Below, one piece after another: positions 1-8,614 of a stretch of DNA of 64,000 nt. The notes under the pieces are model-generated. The model saw nothing but the letters and a program-made list of their open reading frames with translations. It was not told the DNA's origin and ran no database searches. Position numbers and translations under genes: made by a program. This DNA comes from Bacteroidota bacterium (GTDB taxonomy: Bacteria; Bacteroidota; Bacteroidia; Bacteroidales; Lentimicrobiaceae), in contig WSXX01000011.1 in NCBI GenBank assembly GCA_009773515.1, positions 104,580 through 168,579 of the forward strand, given 5' to 3'. Within the stretch, counting starts at the first letter, position 1. Every line of letters starts with the position of its first letter.

Positions 1-737
1 TTCAGCACATCAATATTACCGGCAAAACCTGCCATGCGTTTCAATCCGCTTGCAGTTAACCTGACCTCTCCAGGCGAAGCCGATTCCATTCCCTGAATCT
101 CTTTCTCCGAAACAATTACAACTTCCTGAATATCAATTCCCGACTCCGGTAAACTAAAGTCTGTTTTAAAATTCTTAGTCAAACTGATAGTCTGATCGAC
201 AGGCGAATAACCCATCAATGAAATTCTGATACGATATTGCCCTTCGGTAAGCGTAAGTGAATAAAAGCCAAATCCATTGGTGGTTGTACCTTTATAAGTA
301 TTCAGATCGTAAATATTGGCACCTACAAGTGCTTCACCATTTTTCTGGTCGCGAATGTAGCCGCTGATGGTGTATTTTTTGATTTCAGGCACTGACTTAT
401 CCCTGGTGGGAGACAACTTATCCGGCTTCAGAATAACCTGATTATCAATTATCTTAAAACCTATTTCTAATGGACTGAGCAGTTCGGTCAATACCTGTCT
501 CAGGGTTTTATCGGTGGTTTTTATACTCACTTTTTCGTCAAGCGGAAGCAGTCTGGGGTTGAATGAGAAATGTACATCTGCTTCTTTTTCGATTTCCGCC
601 AATGCTTCGCGAAGGGTAACCCCGGTAAGATTCAGCGAAATCTTTTTCTGAGGCTGTTGAGCAAATAATACCGGAATGGCAGCCAAAAGTATGACTGCCA
701 TTAAGAAAGAGCGGTATTTTGTTGCAGTATTGCTCAA
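1..737 (-). CDS. SusC/TonB-dependent receptor with STN domain, N-terminal part (truncated by window)
   Basis: This is the start of an outer-membrane TonB-dependent receptor of the SusC type; the rest lies beyond position 1. Reading leftwards there is a signal peptide (hydrophobic run ending VLFAQQ), then an STN domain (LTGVTLREALAEIEKEADV), then a carboxypeptidase-regulatory-like domain (YTISGYIRDQKNGEALVGAN through ISLMGYSPV), then the beginning of a plug-like region. The STN domain is the part that talks to a FecR anti-sigma factor, and the next two genes encode FecR and its ECF sigma factor. An ATG lies at 699-701, but starting there leaves a signal peptide with no basic residue. A TTG at 735-737 adds a K and an R before the hydrophobic core, so I prefer it. 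The transported substrate cannot be told from this fragment. Confidence 0.85.
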   Translation of the reverse strand, partial: MSNTATKYRSFLMAVILLAAIPVLFAQQPQKKISLNLTGVTLREALAEIEKEADVHFSFNPRLLPLDEKVSIKTTDKTLRQVLTELLSPLEIGFKIIDNQVILKPDKLSPTRDKSVPEIKKYTISGYIRDQKNGEALVGANIYDLNTYKGTTTNGFGFYSLTLTEGQYRIRISLMGYSPVDQTISLTKNFKTDFSLPESGIDIQEVVIVSEKEIQGMESASPGEVRLTASGLKRMAGFAGNIDVL

Positions 738-786
738 CTTTGTGGTTCTGATTGTTAATGTGTTTTACAAAAAAAGGTAATCTCTG

Positions 787-1803
787 CTATTTGCAACCCG
801 ACCCGTAAATCACTGTTATCCCTTCATTTTCACGAAATTCCACATCCAGTGTATTCCCGATTATTCCAAGCACCGACTCAAGCGACTGATTATCAAAAGT
901 GGCAGTCAGCCTGCAATTATTTAACAACTGATTATCAAGCACAAACTTCCTGCGATATACATTTGTCAATGTTTCTGCCACTTCCGTTAGGGAAGCATCA
1001 TCAAAAGTAATTAAACGGGTTTTCCAGGCAAGATAATTCGGATCAGAAGTGGCACTTACTGCGATTTCCTTGTTTTTGACATTCAGCAAAGCCGATTCAC
1101 CCGGATCTAGAAACTCTTTTTTATCCGGAGAACCGGCAAAATAAAGCGAAACTTTGCCCGTAGTGAGTACAACCTCTACAAGATCGGTATTTTCTTTGGC
1201 TCTTACGTTGAAAGCAGTCCCCAAGACCTCAATCCGTGCATCGTTTCCTGAAACTACAAAAGGAAGCGAAGCATCAGGTGTAACTTCAAAGTAAGCTTCA
1301 CCGCTCAATTCCACGTCACGGGTATTTTTACCAAACCCTTTATTGTAGCTTATTTCAGATCCTGCACTCAATGTAACAATAGAACCATCGGGCAATGCAT
1401 GGGCAAGAATTTCATTCTGCGCGGTAATAATAGTTTCACCTCCTGGTAGCAGAAACCAAAGTGCACCGGCAACAACCAGAATTACAGCAACAGCAGCAGC
1501 GTAATTCCAGGCAGTTATCATTTTAATTATTTTACTCTTACTCCCTGACTTTGATTGTTTTACGGGTTCCGTATTCAGGTTTAGCTTCTCAGAAATGATT
1601 TTCCATTGCTGATCGATATCCGTTTTGTCATCAATCGCAACCTTTGCATTGAGCAACCAGGCATTATGTAATCCTTCAAACACCGAAAGATTGGCTTCAT
1701 CAGCTGACAGCCATTGCGACAACTCAAACATTTCTTCAGGCGTGGTTTCGCCTGAAAGATAGCGGGTTATCAGCGTTTCGTAATATGTAGAAGTATTTTC
1801 CAT
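787..1803 (-). CDS. FecR family anti-sigma factor
   Basis: Inner-membrane anti-sigma factor that holds the adjacent ECF sigma factor and is signalled by the STN domain of the neighbouring receptor. The 338 residues show a cytoplasmic N-terminal part (about 1-95) with the typical SGETTPEE and LSQWL pattern, one transmembrane helix at about 98-120, a periplasmic FecR domain (about 125-220, including HALPDGSIVTLSAGSEISY and LGTAFNVRA) and a C-terminal DUF4974-type STN-like domain (about 255-335). It begins 63 bp after the sigma gene and ends about 50 bp before the receptor, the usual sigma-FecR-SusC order in Bacteroidota. All three genes are probably co-transcribed. Confidence 0.93.
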   Translation of the reverse strand: MENTSTYYETLITRYLSGETTPEEMFELSQWLSADEANLSVFEGLHNAWLLNAKVAIDDKTDIDQQWKIISEKLNLNTEPVKQSKSGSKSKIIKMITAWNYAAAVAVILVVAGALWFLLPGGETIITAQNEILAHALPDGSIVTLSAGSEISYNKGFGKNTRDVELSGEAYFEVTPDASLPFVVSGNDARIEVLGTAFNVRAKENTDLVEVVLTTGKVSLYFAGSPDKKEFLDPGESALLNVKNKEIAVSATSDPNYLAWKTRLITFDDASLTEVAETLTNVYRRKFVLDNQLLNNCRLTATFDNQSLESVLGIIGNTLDVEFRENEGITVIYGSGCK

Positions 1804-1866
1804 TGTGTTTTCCTGTAATTAATACACCTGTAATCTGTTTTACCCTGACTCAAGACCGTGAATTTG

Positions 1867-2412
1867 TCAACGAAAATAAGTATGAATAAAAAATGCAAGC
1901 AGCGACATAAATCCAGCTAATCGCAGGCGCAGGTGCTGCAGTGCTTTCGACATCTGTGTTTCAACCGTTTTTACCGAAATTCCAAGCTGAACTGCAATTT
2001 CATGATATTTTAGATTTTCGTTCCGGCTAAGCAAAAAAATCTCACGGCATTTCTCCGGAAGTTCATCAATTGCCGTTGCTATGCTTTTACGCAATTCCTT
2101 CTCAACCAGAAAATCAGAAGTTTTGCCATCACTTACCTCCGACAGCTGCTCAATCTGAAGCAGATTATTGTCGAACTTCCTGTTGTCGCGCAGATGGTTA
2201 AGACATTTATTGTGGATTGAAGTGGTCAGATACGATTTTACGGACTTCGAAGTATCAATAACATCGCGTTTTTCCCATAATCGGATAAATGAATCCTGTA
2301 CAATTTCGCAAGCAGTTTCATAATCTTTCACATACTTCATGGCAAAAAAGCACAAACCTTTGAATTCAGTGCGGAAAAGATTTTCGAAGGCTTCTTTGGT
2401 GAAGATTTGCAT
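1867..2412 (-). CDS. ECF RNA polymerase sigma-70 factor (Bacteroidota expansion type)
   Basis: A 181-residue extracytoplasmic-function sigma factor. Region 2 is at about 10-75 (FRTEFKGLCFFAMKYVKDYE, then QDSFIRLWEKRD). Region 4 is at about 110-165, with the LPEKCREIFLLSRNENLKYH core and the helix-turn-helix GISVKTVETQMSKALQHLR. A short hydrophobic C-terminus (SLLAFFIHTYF) follows, as is common in this subfamily. It directly precedes a FecR anti-sigma gene and a SusC-type receptor, so it probably directs transcription of that receptor locus when the receptor binds its substrate. A possible promoter element (TATTTTTG on the minus strand) lies at 2441-2448. Confidence 0.94.
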   Translation of the reverse strand: MQIFTKEAFENLFRTEFKGLCFFAMKYVKDYETACEIVQDSFIRLWEKRDVIDTSKSVKSYLTTSIHNKCLNHLRDNRKFDNNLLQIEQLSEVSDGKTSDFLVEKELRKSIATAIDELPEKCREIFLLSRNENLKYHEIAVQLGISVKTVETQMSKALQHLRLRLAGFMSLLAFFIHTYFR

Positions 2413-2440
2413 ATGCAGAAATTGCGATGTTTAATCAGGA

Positions 2441-2448
2441 CAAAAATA
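2441..2448 (-). promoter_or_regulatory. Candidate -7 element of the sigma/FecR/receptor operon
   Basis: On the minus strand this reads TATTTTTG, a match to the Bacteroidota TAnnTTTG -7 element, 28 bp upstream of the sigma-factor start. No clear TTG is seen at the expected upstream distance. Confidence 0.45.
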
Positions 2449-2540
2449 AAATAATATCCGGGTAGTTCTGAATAAATGATCAAACGAAAGATGAGGTTGA
2501 ATTATTATCGTTCATTAAAACCGCAAGAATATCGCTAATT

Positions 2541-2615
2541 GCAAGTCAGGGCTTGACTTGATTTTACCTTGTTTTTGCAAAACGTTTGCTTTCAAGTGGT
2601 CAAACCCTGACTTGC
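2541..2615. repeat. Imperfect inverted repeat with CAGGGYTTGAC arms
   Basis: The left arm (2541-2560) begins GCAAGTCAGGGCTTGAC. The right arm (2593-2615), read on the other strand, begins GCAAGTCAGGGTTTGAC and carries three extra bases before its final CTTG. The two arms could fold into a long hairpin in the spacer between the divergent sigma and nitroreductase genes. Related arms appear at 56299-56363, and a CCCCTGAC/GTCAGGGG pair occurs at 30451-30538. The 293-bp spacer 2413-2705 otherwise holds only promoter elements. Confidence 0.7.
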
Positions 2616-2672
2616 TGATTTAAGGTCGTTGCGAATCAGCTCAGATTTATTTAACTTTCTGCTTGATTAACT

Positions 2673-2680
2673 TAACTTTG
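2673..2680 (+). promoter_or_regulatory. Candidate -7 element of the nitroreductase gene
   Basis: TAACTTTG matches the TAnnTTTG consensus and sits 25 bp before the nitroreductase ATG, leaving a short leader. No good -33 element is visible. Confidence 0.5.
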
Positions 2681-2705
2681 CTGATGAAATTTTAGCCTAA
2701 AAAAT

Positions 2706-3257
2706 ATGACCTTTCAGGAACTGATTCTTCTGCGACAGAGCGTGCGTCGCTATTCTTCAAAACCTGTTGAATCTGAAAAAATTAACCTGTGTCTTGAGGC
2801 TGCCCGATTGGCACCATCGGCAAGTAATTCACAACCATGGAAGTACATTGTGGTAACAGAAGAACCACTGCGCACCGAAATAGCCAAAGCAACCTTTACC
2901 GATATTCAGCTGATCAACAAATTTACAATTCAGGCGCCGGTTATGGTGGTGATAGTGATTGAGAAAGCACGCTGGTTTACCCGTTTGGCCATGCAGGTCA
3001 AGAAAAAAGAGTGGCCTCTGATCGACATCGGAATTACTTCTGAACATTTCTGCCTTCAAGCTACTGAACTAGGGCTTGGCACTTGTATGATCGGCTGGTT
3101 TGATGAGAAAAAAATCCAGAAATTACTTGGAATTCCTTCTGACAGAACGATTGGGCTGGTGATTTCTATGGGTTATCCCGAAGACGGATATAAACAAAGG
3201 CTTAAAGTAAGAAAAAGCCTGGAAGAAATGGTGACCTGGAACAAGTATGAAAAATAG
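2706..3257 (+). CDS. Nitroreductase family FMN oxidoreductase
   Basis: A 183-residue flavin oxidoreductase of the nitroreductase fold. The N-terminal FMN-binding signature is clear (LRQSVRRYSSKPV, then APSASNSQPWKYIVV at about 37-52). The C-terminal half has the IDIGITSEHFCLQATELGLG helix and GLVISMGYPEDGYKQR near the end, as in the family. Such enzymes reduce nitro compounds, quinones or other small substrates with NAD(P)H; the physiological substrate cannot be told here. Its last codons overlap an upstream extension of the hexosaminidase frame, but the two functions are not obviously related. Confidence 0.9.
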   Translation: MTFQELILLRQSVRRYSSKPVESEKINLCLEAARLAPSASNSQPWKYIVVTEEPLRTEIAKATFTDIQLINKFTIQAPVMVVIVIEKARWFTRLAMQVKKKEWPLIDIGITSEHFCLQATELGLGTCMIGWFDEKKIQKLLGIPSDRTIGLVISMGYPEDGYKQRLKVRKSLEEMVTWNKYEK

Positions 3258-3318
3258 GATTACCTTCAAGTCTGCAAACAAAAGAAATGAAATTTCAAAA
3301 TCCGAATCACTTCAAGAC

Positions 3319-5859
3319 ATGAAAAAAATACGAACATTTTTTCTTCTCCTCTTCATTTTATTCACAGCTTCAACCATTTCAGCGACTATTCCACTTGGCT
3401 TACGTATTGAATGGCAACTCATTACCAATAATTACGAAAACAGCGACCGTTTTCTTTCTGAAATAAAAATAATAAATGAAGGCAGAGAAACGCTGCAAGG
3501 CAACTGGGAATTGTATTTCAGTTTCTCTCCTTGCCGTGATATTACCGCAGGAAACATCCATCAGGGATTGTTTCTCACCCATATCAACGGCGATTTGCAT
3601 AAACTGGAGACAATTGAGGGTTATACGCCGATTGAGCCGGGTAAAAGTCTGAATATAAAAATTATATCAACCGAATGGGCCATCAAGGAAACTGACGCAC
3701 CCGATGGTTTCTATTTTATTTTTGATAAAGATGATTCCAATCCATATTACCCTATTTTGACTGTTCTTCCTTTCAAAACCGGCGCTGAACTAACACGTAA
3801 TCAGAACGATAAAGAAGAAATACCTACAGCTGCAAGTATCTACAAGGAAAATCAGAAACTTACATTATTGCCTGAGTCAGCATTGTGTCCTGTTACTCCG
3901 ACACCAGCAGTACTTCACAGAAAGGACGGCTTTGTAAAATTGAGTAACGCAACTCAAATTTACTACGACCCGGCGCTTGAAAACGAAGCAGTTCTGTTGC
4001 TGATCCTGTTAAAGAATGAAGCAGGAATTGAGATGCAGATGTCTGAAGGCAAACCTGCTGGATCTGATTTTATCCATCTTACGCTGGATGGATCAGGCAA
4101 AAGTGAAGCTTACAATCTGAGTTCCGGTGAATCCGGGTTAGTGATTCGTGGCGGTTCTGAATCAGGGGTTTTTTATGGAATTCAATCGCTGAGGGCATTA
4201 TTTCCTGCAAAAATTGAAGCCGGTAAATCAATCCTGATTCCGGCTCTTGAAATCGTTGATCAGCCAAGGTTTACATACCGTGGAATGCACCTCGATGTTT
4301 CCCGAAATTTCCAATCGAAGGAATCGGTATTTAAACTTTTGGAAGCCATGAGTTTTTATAAGCTCAACAAACTGCATTTTCATCTCACCGACGATGAGGG
4401 CTGGAGGATTGAAATTCCGGGAATACCGGAACTTACGGAAATAGGAAGTCAGCGGATACATACCCGCGATGAATCTGAGGGGCTTATTCATCAATATGGG
4501 TCAGCAACTTCAACATCCGGAAGCGGTTTTTATTCGCGCGAAGATTATATTGAAATTCTTAGATTCGCCAAAGAGCGCTACATCGAAGTTATTCCTGAAA
4601 TAGATATGCCGGGACATGCCCGTGCAGCAATTGTTGCGATGAAAGCCCGTCATAAAAAGTATCTGAAGGAAGGCAATGAAGCCGAAGCAACAAAGTATAT
4701 GCTTCACGATGCTGATGATGAATCAACATACATTTCGGTGCAGAACTTTAACGACAATGTGGTTTGTCCTTGTCAGGAAAGCACTTATACTTTTATTGAC
4801 AAAGTGGTGAAAGAGCTTGTTGCCATGCACCTCGAAGCAGATGCACCTCTGAAAACCATGCACACAGGTGGCGATGAAGTGCCGCACGGTGTATGGGAAA
4901 AATCGCCGGTTTGCAAGTCAATGATGGAGCTCAGCAACGGAATCAACAACCTGCATGATGTAAAAGATTACTTTCTTAAACGTTTCGCAGACATCAACAG
5001 AAAATACGGAATAAATACAGCAGGCTGGGAGGAAATTGCCATGCATGTTGAGGTAGATCCTGATGGCAGCGGTGAAAAACGAAGCATCAACACAGCTCAT
5101 ATTGCGGATAACTTCATTCCATACATCTGGAACAGTGTGATAGGATGGGGTGGAGAAGAGCTGGGTTACAAGCTGGCAAATGCAGGATACAAGGTTGTAT
5201 TGTGTAACGTTACGCATCTTTATCTGGACATGTCATACAACAAACATCCCATGGAACCTGGCTTTTACTGGGGTGGTTTTATTACAGAAGAAGAACCTTA
5301 TCTGTTTGATCCGCTGAATATTTACAACAGCTTCAGAACCGATGCCATGGGTAATAAACTTCCTGATAATCTTGCCGAAGGGCGCGAAGTATTAACGGAA
5401 ACCGGACAAAAAAACATTCTTGGAATTCAGGGTCAGCTGTGGTCAGAAACGGTAAAAACGCCTGAAGCTATGGAGCAAATGATATTCCCGCGACTGATCA
5501 GTATTGCAGAAAGGGCCTGGGCTGCAGCTCCTGAATGGACAAAAGACCAGAATAAATATGAGGAAACCTGGAATGAATTTGCAAACCGGCTTGGACAGAA
5601 AGAATTGCCTCGCCTCAGAAAGCTGGCCGGGGGAATAAACTACCATTTGCCCATGCCCGGAGCAGTAATTTTAAACAATATGCTTTATGCAAATGTCTCA
5701 CTTCCCGGAGTAACCATAAGGTTTACCACCGATGGAAGTTTACCCACACAAAAAAGTCAGGAATACACCGGCCCGGTTAAAGTCAGCGGAAACGTGAAGC
5801 TTTGTACTTTTGATGAAACAAACAGAAGGAGCATAGTGGTTGAAGCAATTGCAGAATAG
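3319..5859 (+). CDS. Beta-N-acetylhexosaminidase, glycoside hydrolase family 20
   Basis: Exported enzyme that removes terminal N-acetylglucosamine or N-acetylgalactosamine from glycans such as chitin fragments or glycoproteins. The ATG at 3319 is preferred over one at 3247 because it gives a signal peptide (MKKIRTFFLLLFILFTASTI). The open frame from 3247 has 870 codons. In that numbering there is an N-terminal carbohydrate-binding region (about 45-190), a GH20b alpha/beta domain (about 215-330), the catalytic barrel (about 335-760, FTYRGMHLDVSRNF) with the acid pair Asp543-Glu544 in HTGGDEVPHGVW, and a C-terminal chitobiase-type beta-sandwich (about 800-865, IRFTTDGSLPT). The long N-terminus makes it a chitobiase-like architecture. 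It lies directly after the nitroreductase and probably shares its transcript. Confidence 0.95.
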   Translation: MKKIRTFFLLLFILFTASTISATIPLGLRIEWQLITNNYENSDRFLSEIKIINEGRETLQGNWELYFSFSPCRDITAGNIHQGLFLTHINGDLHKLETIEGYTPIEPGKSLNIKIISTEWAIKETDAPDGFYFIFDKDDSNPYYPILTVLPFKTGAELTRNQNDKEEIPTAASIYKENQKLTLLPESALCPVTPTPAVLHRKDGFVKLSNATQIYYDPALENEAVLLLILLKNEAGIEMQMSEGKPAGSDFIHLTLDGSGKSEAYNLSSGESGLVIRGGSESGVFYGIQSLRALFPAKIEAGKSILIPALEIVDQPRFTYRGMHLDVSRNFQSKESVFKLLEAMSFYKLNKLHFHLTDDEGWRIEIPGIPELTEIGSQRIHTRDESEGLIHQYGSATSTSGSGFYSREDYIEILRFAKERYIEVIPEIDMPGHARAAIVAMKARHKKYLKEGNEAEATKYMLHDADDESTYISVQNFNDNVVCPCQESTYTFIDKVVKELVAMHLEADAPLKTMHTGGDEVPHGVWEKSPVCKSMMELSNGINNLHDVKDYFLKRFADINRKYGINTAGWEEIAMHVEVDPDGSGEKRSINTAHIADNFIPYIWNSVIGWGGEELGYKLANAGYKVVLCNVTHLYLDMSYNKHPMEPGFYWGGFITEEEPYLFDPLNIYNSFRTDAMGNKLPDNLAEGREVLTETGQKNILGIQGQLWSETVKTPEAMEQMIFPRLISIAERAWAAAPEWTKDQNKYEETWNEFANRLGQKELPRLRKLAGGINYHLPMPGAVILNNMLYANVSLPGVTIRFTTDGSLPTQKSQEYTGPVKVSGNVKLCTFDETNRRSIVVEAIAE

Positions 5860-5911
5860 GATCAGGGAAAGAAACTGTGAAGGGATGAACTGCAGCAAAA
5901 CTCTTTCTGAT

Positions 5912-6277
5912 CTACTCCCCTATCCAGGCAATGGCTTCTTCCATATCGGTCATCACCCTGATTCTTAAACCACGGTTCACCGAAACGGTTTCATAGAATT
6001 TGCCGTCTTCAAGAGAAGATGGATGGCATACGACTGCAATTCTCATGATATAACTGGCGTATTTTGATGCAAATTCGCCCAATTCGTAAGTATCCAGCGT
6101 CGAAATCCGGTAATCGAGGCTTCGTTCATCACAGAGTATCCGGCTGCTCTTATTTTTTAAAGCTGCTCCCACAATCTCTTGCAGATATGCCAAAACCTGA
6201 TTATAGTTCTCATCAAAACCTGATGCTGTCACTCTCAAAAGTGTGCCATCTACCTGAATATCATGTTCAATTGCCAT
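5912..6277 (-). CDS. Small STAS/SpoIIAA-like protein of unknown function
   Basis: A 121-residue cytoplasmic protein beginning MAIEHDIQVDGTLLRVTASG. A TTG five codons upstream is possible but less likely. The alternation of strands and helices, with TASGFDENYNQVLAYLQEIV followed by ILCDERSLDYRISTLDTYEL and a central IMRIAVVCHPSS strand, resembles STAS/SpoIIAA-like single-domain proteins that are common in Bacteroidota. No catalytic motif or membrane segment is seen. It stands alone, converging with the hexosaminidase gene. The fold assignment is by pattern only. Confidence 0.6.
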   Translation of the reverse strand: MAIEHDIQVDGTLLRVTASGFDENYNQVLAYLQEIVGAALKNKSSRILCDERSLDYRISTLDTYELGEFASKYASYIMRIAVVCHPSSLEDGKFYETVSVNRGLRIRVMTDMEEAIAWIGE

Positions 6278-6508
6278 AAATAGTCTTTTCAAATGTGCAA
6301 ATACCAGTCTGGAACTATTTGATTCTATGCCGCTTTCGCAGAAATGAAATCACTAAAAAATCAGATATTCCCAGCCTCAGTTTTAATGATCATAAAGATA
6401 ATAAATAAACAACCAATCAGCACCTACGCCTGAGAAAAGCATACATAAATGTGCAATTTCTATCGACCTTAAAGATTATGATCATTTTTTTAATCAAGAA
6501 GCAACCAA

Positions 6509-7357
6509 TTACATCTCTGTAAATCCCCAAACTTTCAGTTTCCTGATATTGCCGGTGAGCCAATCATAAGTATAGGCTTTCTGAGCAGGGCGGTTTGCCG
6601 GAAGTTTATTCTGAATATACCGGTTCATAAGATAATCGTTCAGGTATGTGGCATTTAACTCTCCGGCTTTATATGCAGCAAAATACAGATCTCCAGTGTC
6701 AATACTATCAACAGAATAAATGTATTTAACATCACCGGTAAACGGGAAATAGCGAAAACCACCATCTACCCTGTCACTGATTACCTGCTGGCCGAATAAT
6801 ACCCGCATTACGGAATCATTGTGGTTCATGCCTGACATTTCGAACCAGAAATTAAGGTTAACCGATGTTATAAAAAACTCATAACTATAAAGGTCTTCAT
6901 CACCAAATTGAGCCTTTTCGCCAATAGAGTCGAAGTACTCTTCAAGCTCAGCCTGCGCAATATTTATGATCACTGCTTTCTGACCATGAGCAAGAAACTC
7001 ACCTGAATATTCCGGGCTATAAACCTTGAAACCTATTCTTTTCAGGGCATTGCTGAATCCTGCGACAAAAGATGTCATATAAGCACTGTCGTTGACAAAC
7101 CTGATTACGTCGGTGTTGGCCAGAAGCAAAGAGTCAGTGAGATAATCGGGTGTGTTTGCCAGAACTGCAGAATCCGGCAATTTGTAACTGACTTTATAAA
7201 CAAAATCAGGAGCCAGCAGCATTACTGCAGAAGGCTCCTTGTTTTGCATAAATTGATTAGCCAGTTTGCGCTCAGGGCTGCACGAAACCAATACCAATGC
7301 TGCAAAAGTCGCAGACAACAAAGTCAGATATTGAAGAAATCCGGGCTTCAGGCGCAT
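6509..7357 (-). CDS. Uncharacterised lipoprotein
   Basis: A 282-residue protein with a lipoprotein signal peptide: a hydrophobic stretch ends in LVLVSC, with the lipid-attached cysteine at about residue 26. I do not recognise the rest as a known family. It is acidic and rich in Tyr, Asp and Ser, with no metal or catalytic motif that I can name; the middle (QKAVIINIAQAELEEYFDS) looks like an alpha/beta domain. The gene starts 12 bp after the flavodiiron gene, at the end of a tight four-gene run (BatA-like, parC, flavodiiron protein, this gene), so it is probably co-transcribed with them. Confidence 0.75.
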   Translation of the reverse strand: MRLKPGFLQYLTLLSATFAALVLVSCSPERKLANQFMQNKEPSAVMLLAPDFVYKVSYKLPDSAVLANTPDYLTDSLLLANTDVIRFVNDSAYMTSFVAGFSNALKRIGFKVYSPEYSGEFLAHGQKAVIINIAQAELEEYFDSIGEKAQFGDEDLYSYEFFITSVNLNFWFEMSGMNHNDSVMRVLFGQQVISDRVDGGFRYFPFTGDVKYIYSVDSIDTGDLYFAAYKAGELNATYLNDYLMNRYIQNKLPANRPAQKAYTYDWLTGNIRKLKVWGFTEM

Positions 7358-7369
7358 CTTTTCAGAGGT

Positions 7370-8590
7370 TTATGCGGATTCTCCGCACTGATTATTTCTC
7401 AGGGCTTCACCAAATTTCAGTCCAAACTCATGGGCTTTCTGCTGCTCATCATTGTTTGGTGTGAACTTAATAAACAAACTCTCATCAAAAAGTTTGAATT
7501 TCAAATTACTGAGATTTGACTCTATCAGCTTCACTCCTTCTCCGCTCCATCCGTAAGATCCAAAAGCAGCTGCCAGTTTGCCCCTGTCGCGTATGGGATT
7601 GAGCATGGCAAAAACCTGATAAATCTGTGGCAGAATATTCTGATTTATGGTTGGTGAACCCAGGATAAGCCCGGAGGCTTTCGAAAGTTGCTCGTCGAGT
7701 GTAGCGGCATCAGTTTTTTCAATGTCCATAACCTGAACATCAATGTCGCCTGATTCCCGCAAACCTTCAGCGATATATTCGGCAAGTTCTCCGGTATTGT
7801 GGTAGGCCGAAACATAAGCAACAAAAACCCTGTTTTTCATAGGATTCTCTATGGCTTCCTTTGCCCATTTCTCTGAAAGATCAACATACCGTTTCCAGTT
7901 TGATCGCAGGATTGGACCGTGGCCAGTGCAGATTGCTGAGATTTCAAGTGGACGGATTTTCTCTATGGCTTTCAACATAAATTTGCTGAACGGCTTTAGA
8001 ATTACGTCAAAATAATATTTAAAAGAATCGTCGTAATTGTCAACCAGATCATCAAACATTTCCTCGGTGCAATAATGTGCACCAAATGAATCGCAGGTAA
8101 ACAGAATTTTATCTTCCTCCAGATACGTGTAGATAGAATCGGGCCAGTGCAGGTTTGGTGCATTAAAAAAACGCAAAGTTTTATTGCCAAGCGAAAGGAC
8201 ATCACCATCTTTTACCTGAAGAAATCTGAACTCACTTCCAAACATATCTTTCAGATATCTTATTGCATTGCCACTGCCAACTACGGTAGCATTTGGTGCA
8301 ATTTTCAGCAGGTTCTCAAGGTTTCCTGAATGATCAGGCTCGGTGTGATCGAGGATAATATACTCAATTTCAGCGGGATTGCAGACCTGATTTAATTTTT
8401 CAAGGTAGGTATCCCAGAATTTAAGCTTGGTGGTTTCAACCACAGCTTTTTTCTCTGCATTGATAAAATAGGAATTGTAAGTGGTACCATACTCGGTTTC
8501 CATTACAACATCAAAGGTAACAATGTCGCGATCGAGCACTCCGATCCATTTAACATCGTTGGTAACATCAAGAATTTTAGTGTCTTTCAT
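7370..8590 (-). CDS. Flavodiiron protein (A-type flavoprotein, FprA-like)
   Basis: Cytoplasmic enzyme that reduces oxygen to water, or nitric oxide to nitrous oxide, typical of anaerobes coping with oxygen. The 406 residues have a metallo-beta-lactamase-like domain (about 1-250) with the diiron ligands H82-x-E84-x-D86-H87 in [10 protein letters not shown], a further ligand region around CDSFGAHY, and a C-terminal flavodoxin domain (about 255-400, [15 protein letters not shown] and [12 protein letters not shown]). There is no added rubredoxin domain. It lies 24 bp downstream of parC and 12 bp upstream of a lipoprotein gene. Confidence 0.95.
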   Translation of the reverse strand: MKDTKILDVTNDVKWIGVLDRDIVTFDVVMETEYGTTYNSYFINAEKKAVVETTKLKFWDTYLEKLNQVCNPAEIEYIILDHTEPDHSGNLENLLKIAPNATVVGSGNAIRYLKDMFGSEFRFLQVKDGDVLSLGNKTLRFFNAPNLHWPDSIYTYLEEDKILFTCDSFGAHYCTEEMFDDLVDNYDDSFKYYFDVILKPFSKFMLKAIEKIRPLEISAICTGHGPILRSNWKRYVDLSEKWAKEAIENPMKNRVFVAYVSAYHNTGELAEYIAEGLRESGDIDVQVMDIEKTDAATLDEQLSKASGLILGSPTINQNILPQIYQVFAMLNPIRDRGKLAAAFGSYGWSGEGVKLIESNLSNLKFKLFDESLFIKFTPNNDEQQKAHEFGLKFGEALRNNQCGESA

Positions 8591-8614
8591 TCAAATTTAA
8601 AGTTTGTTCTCAAA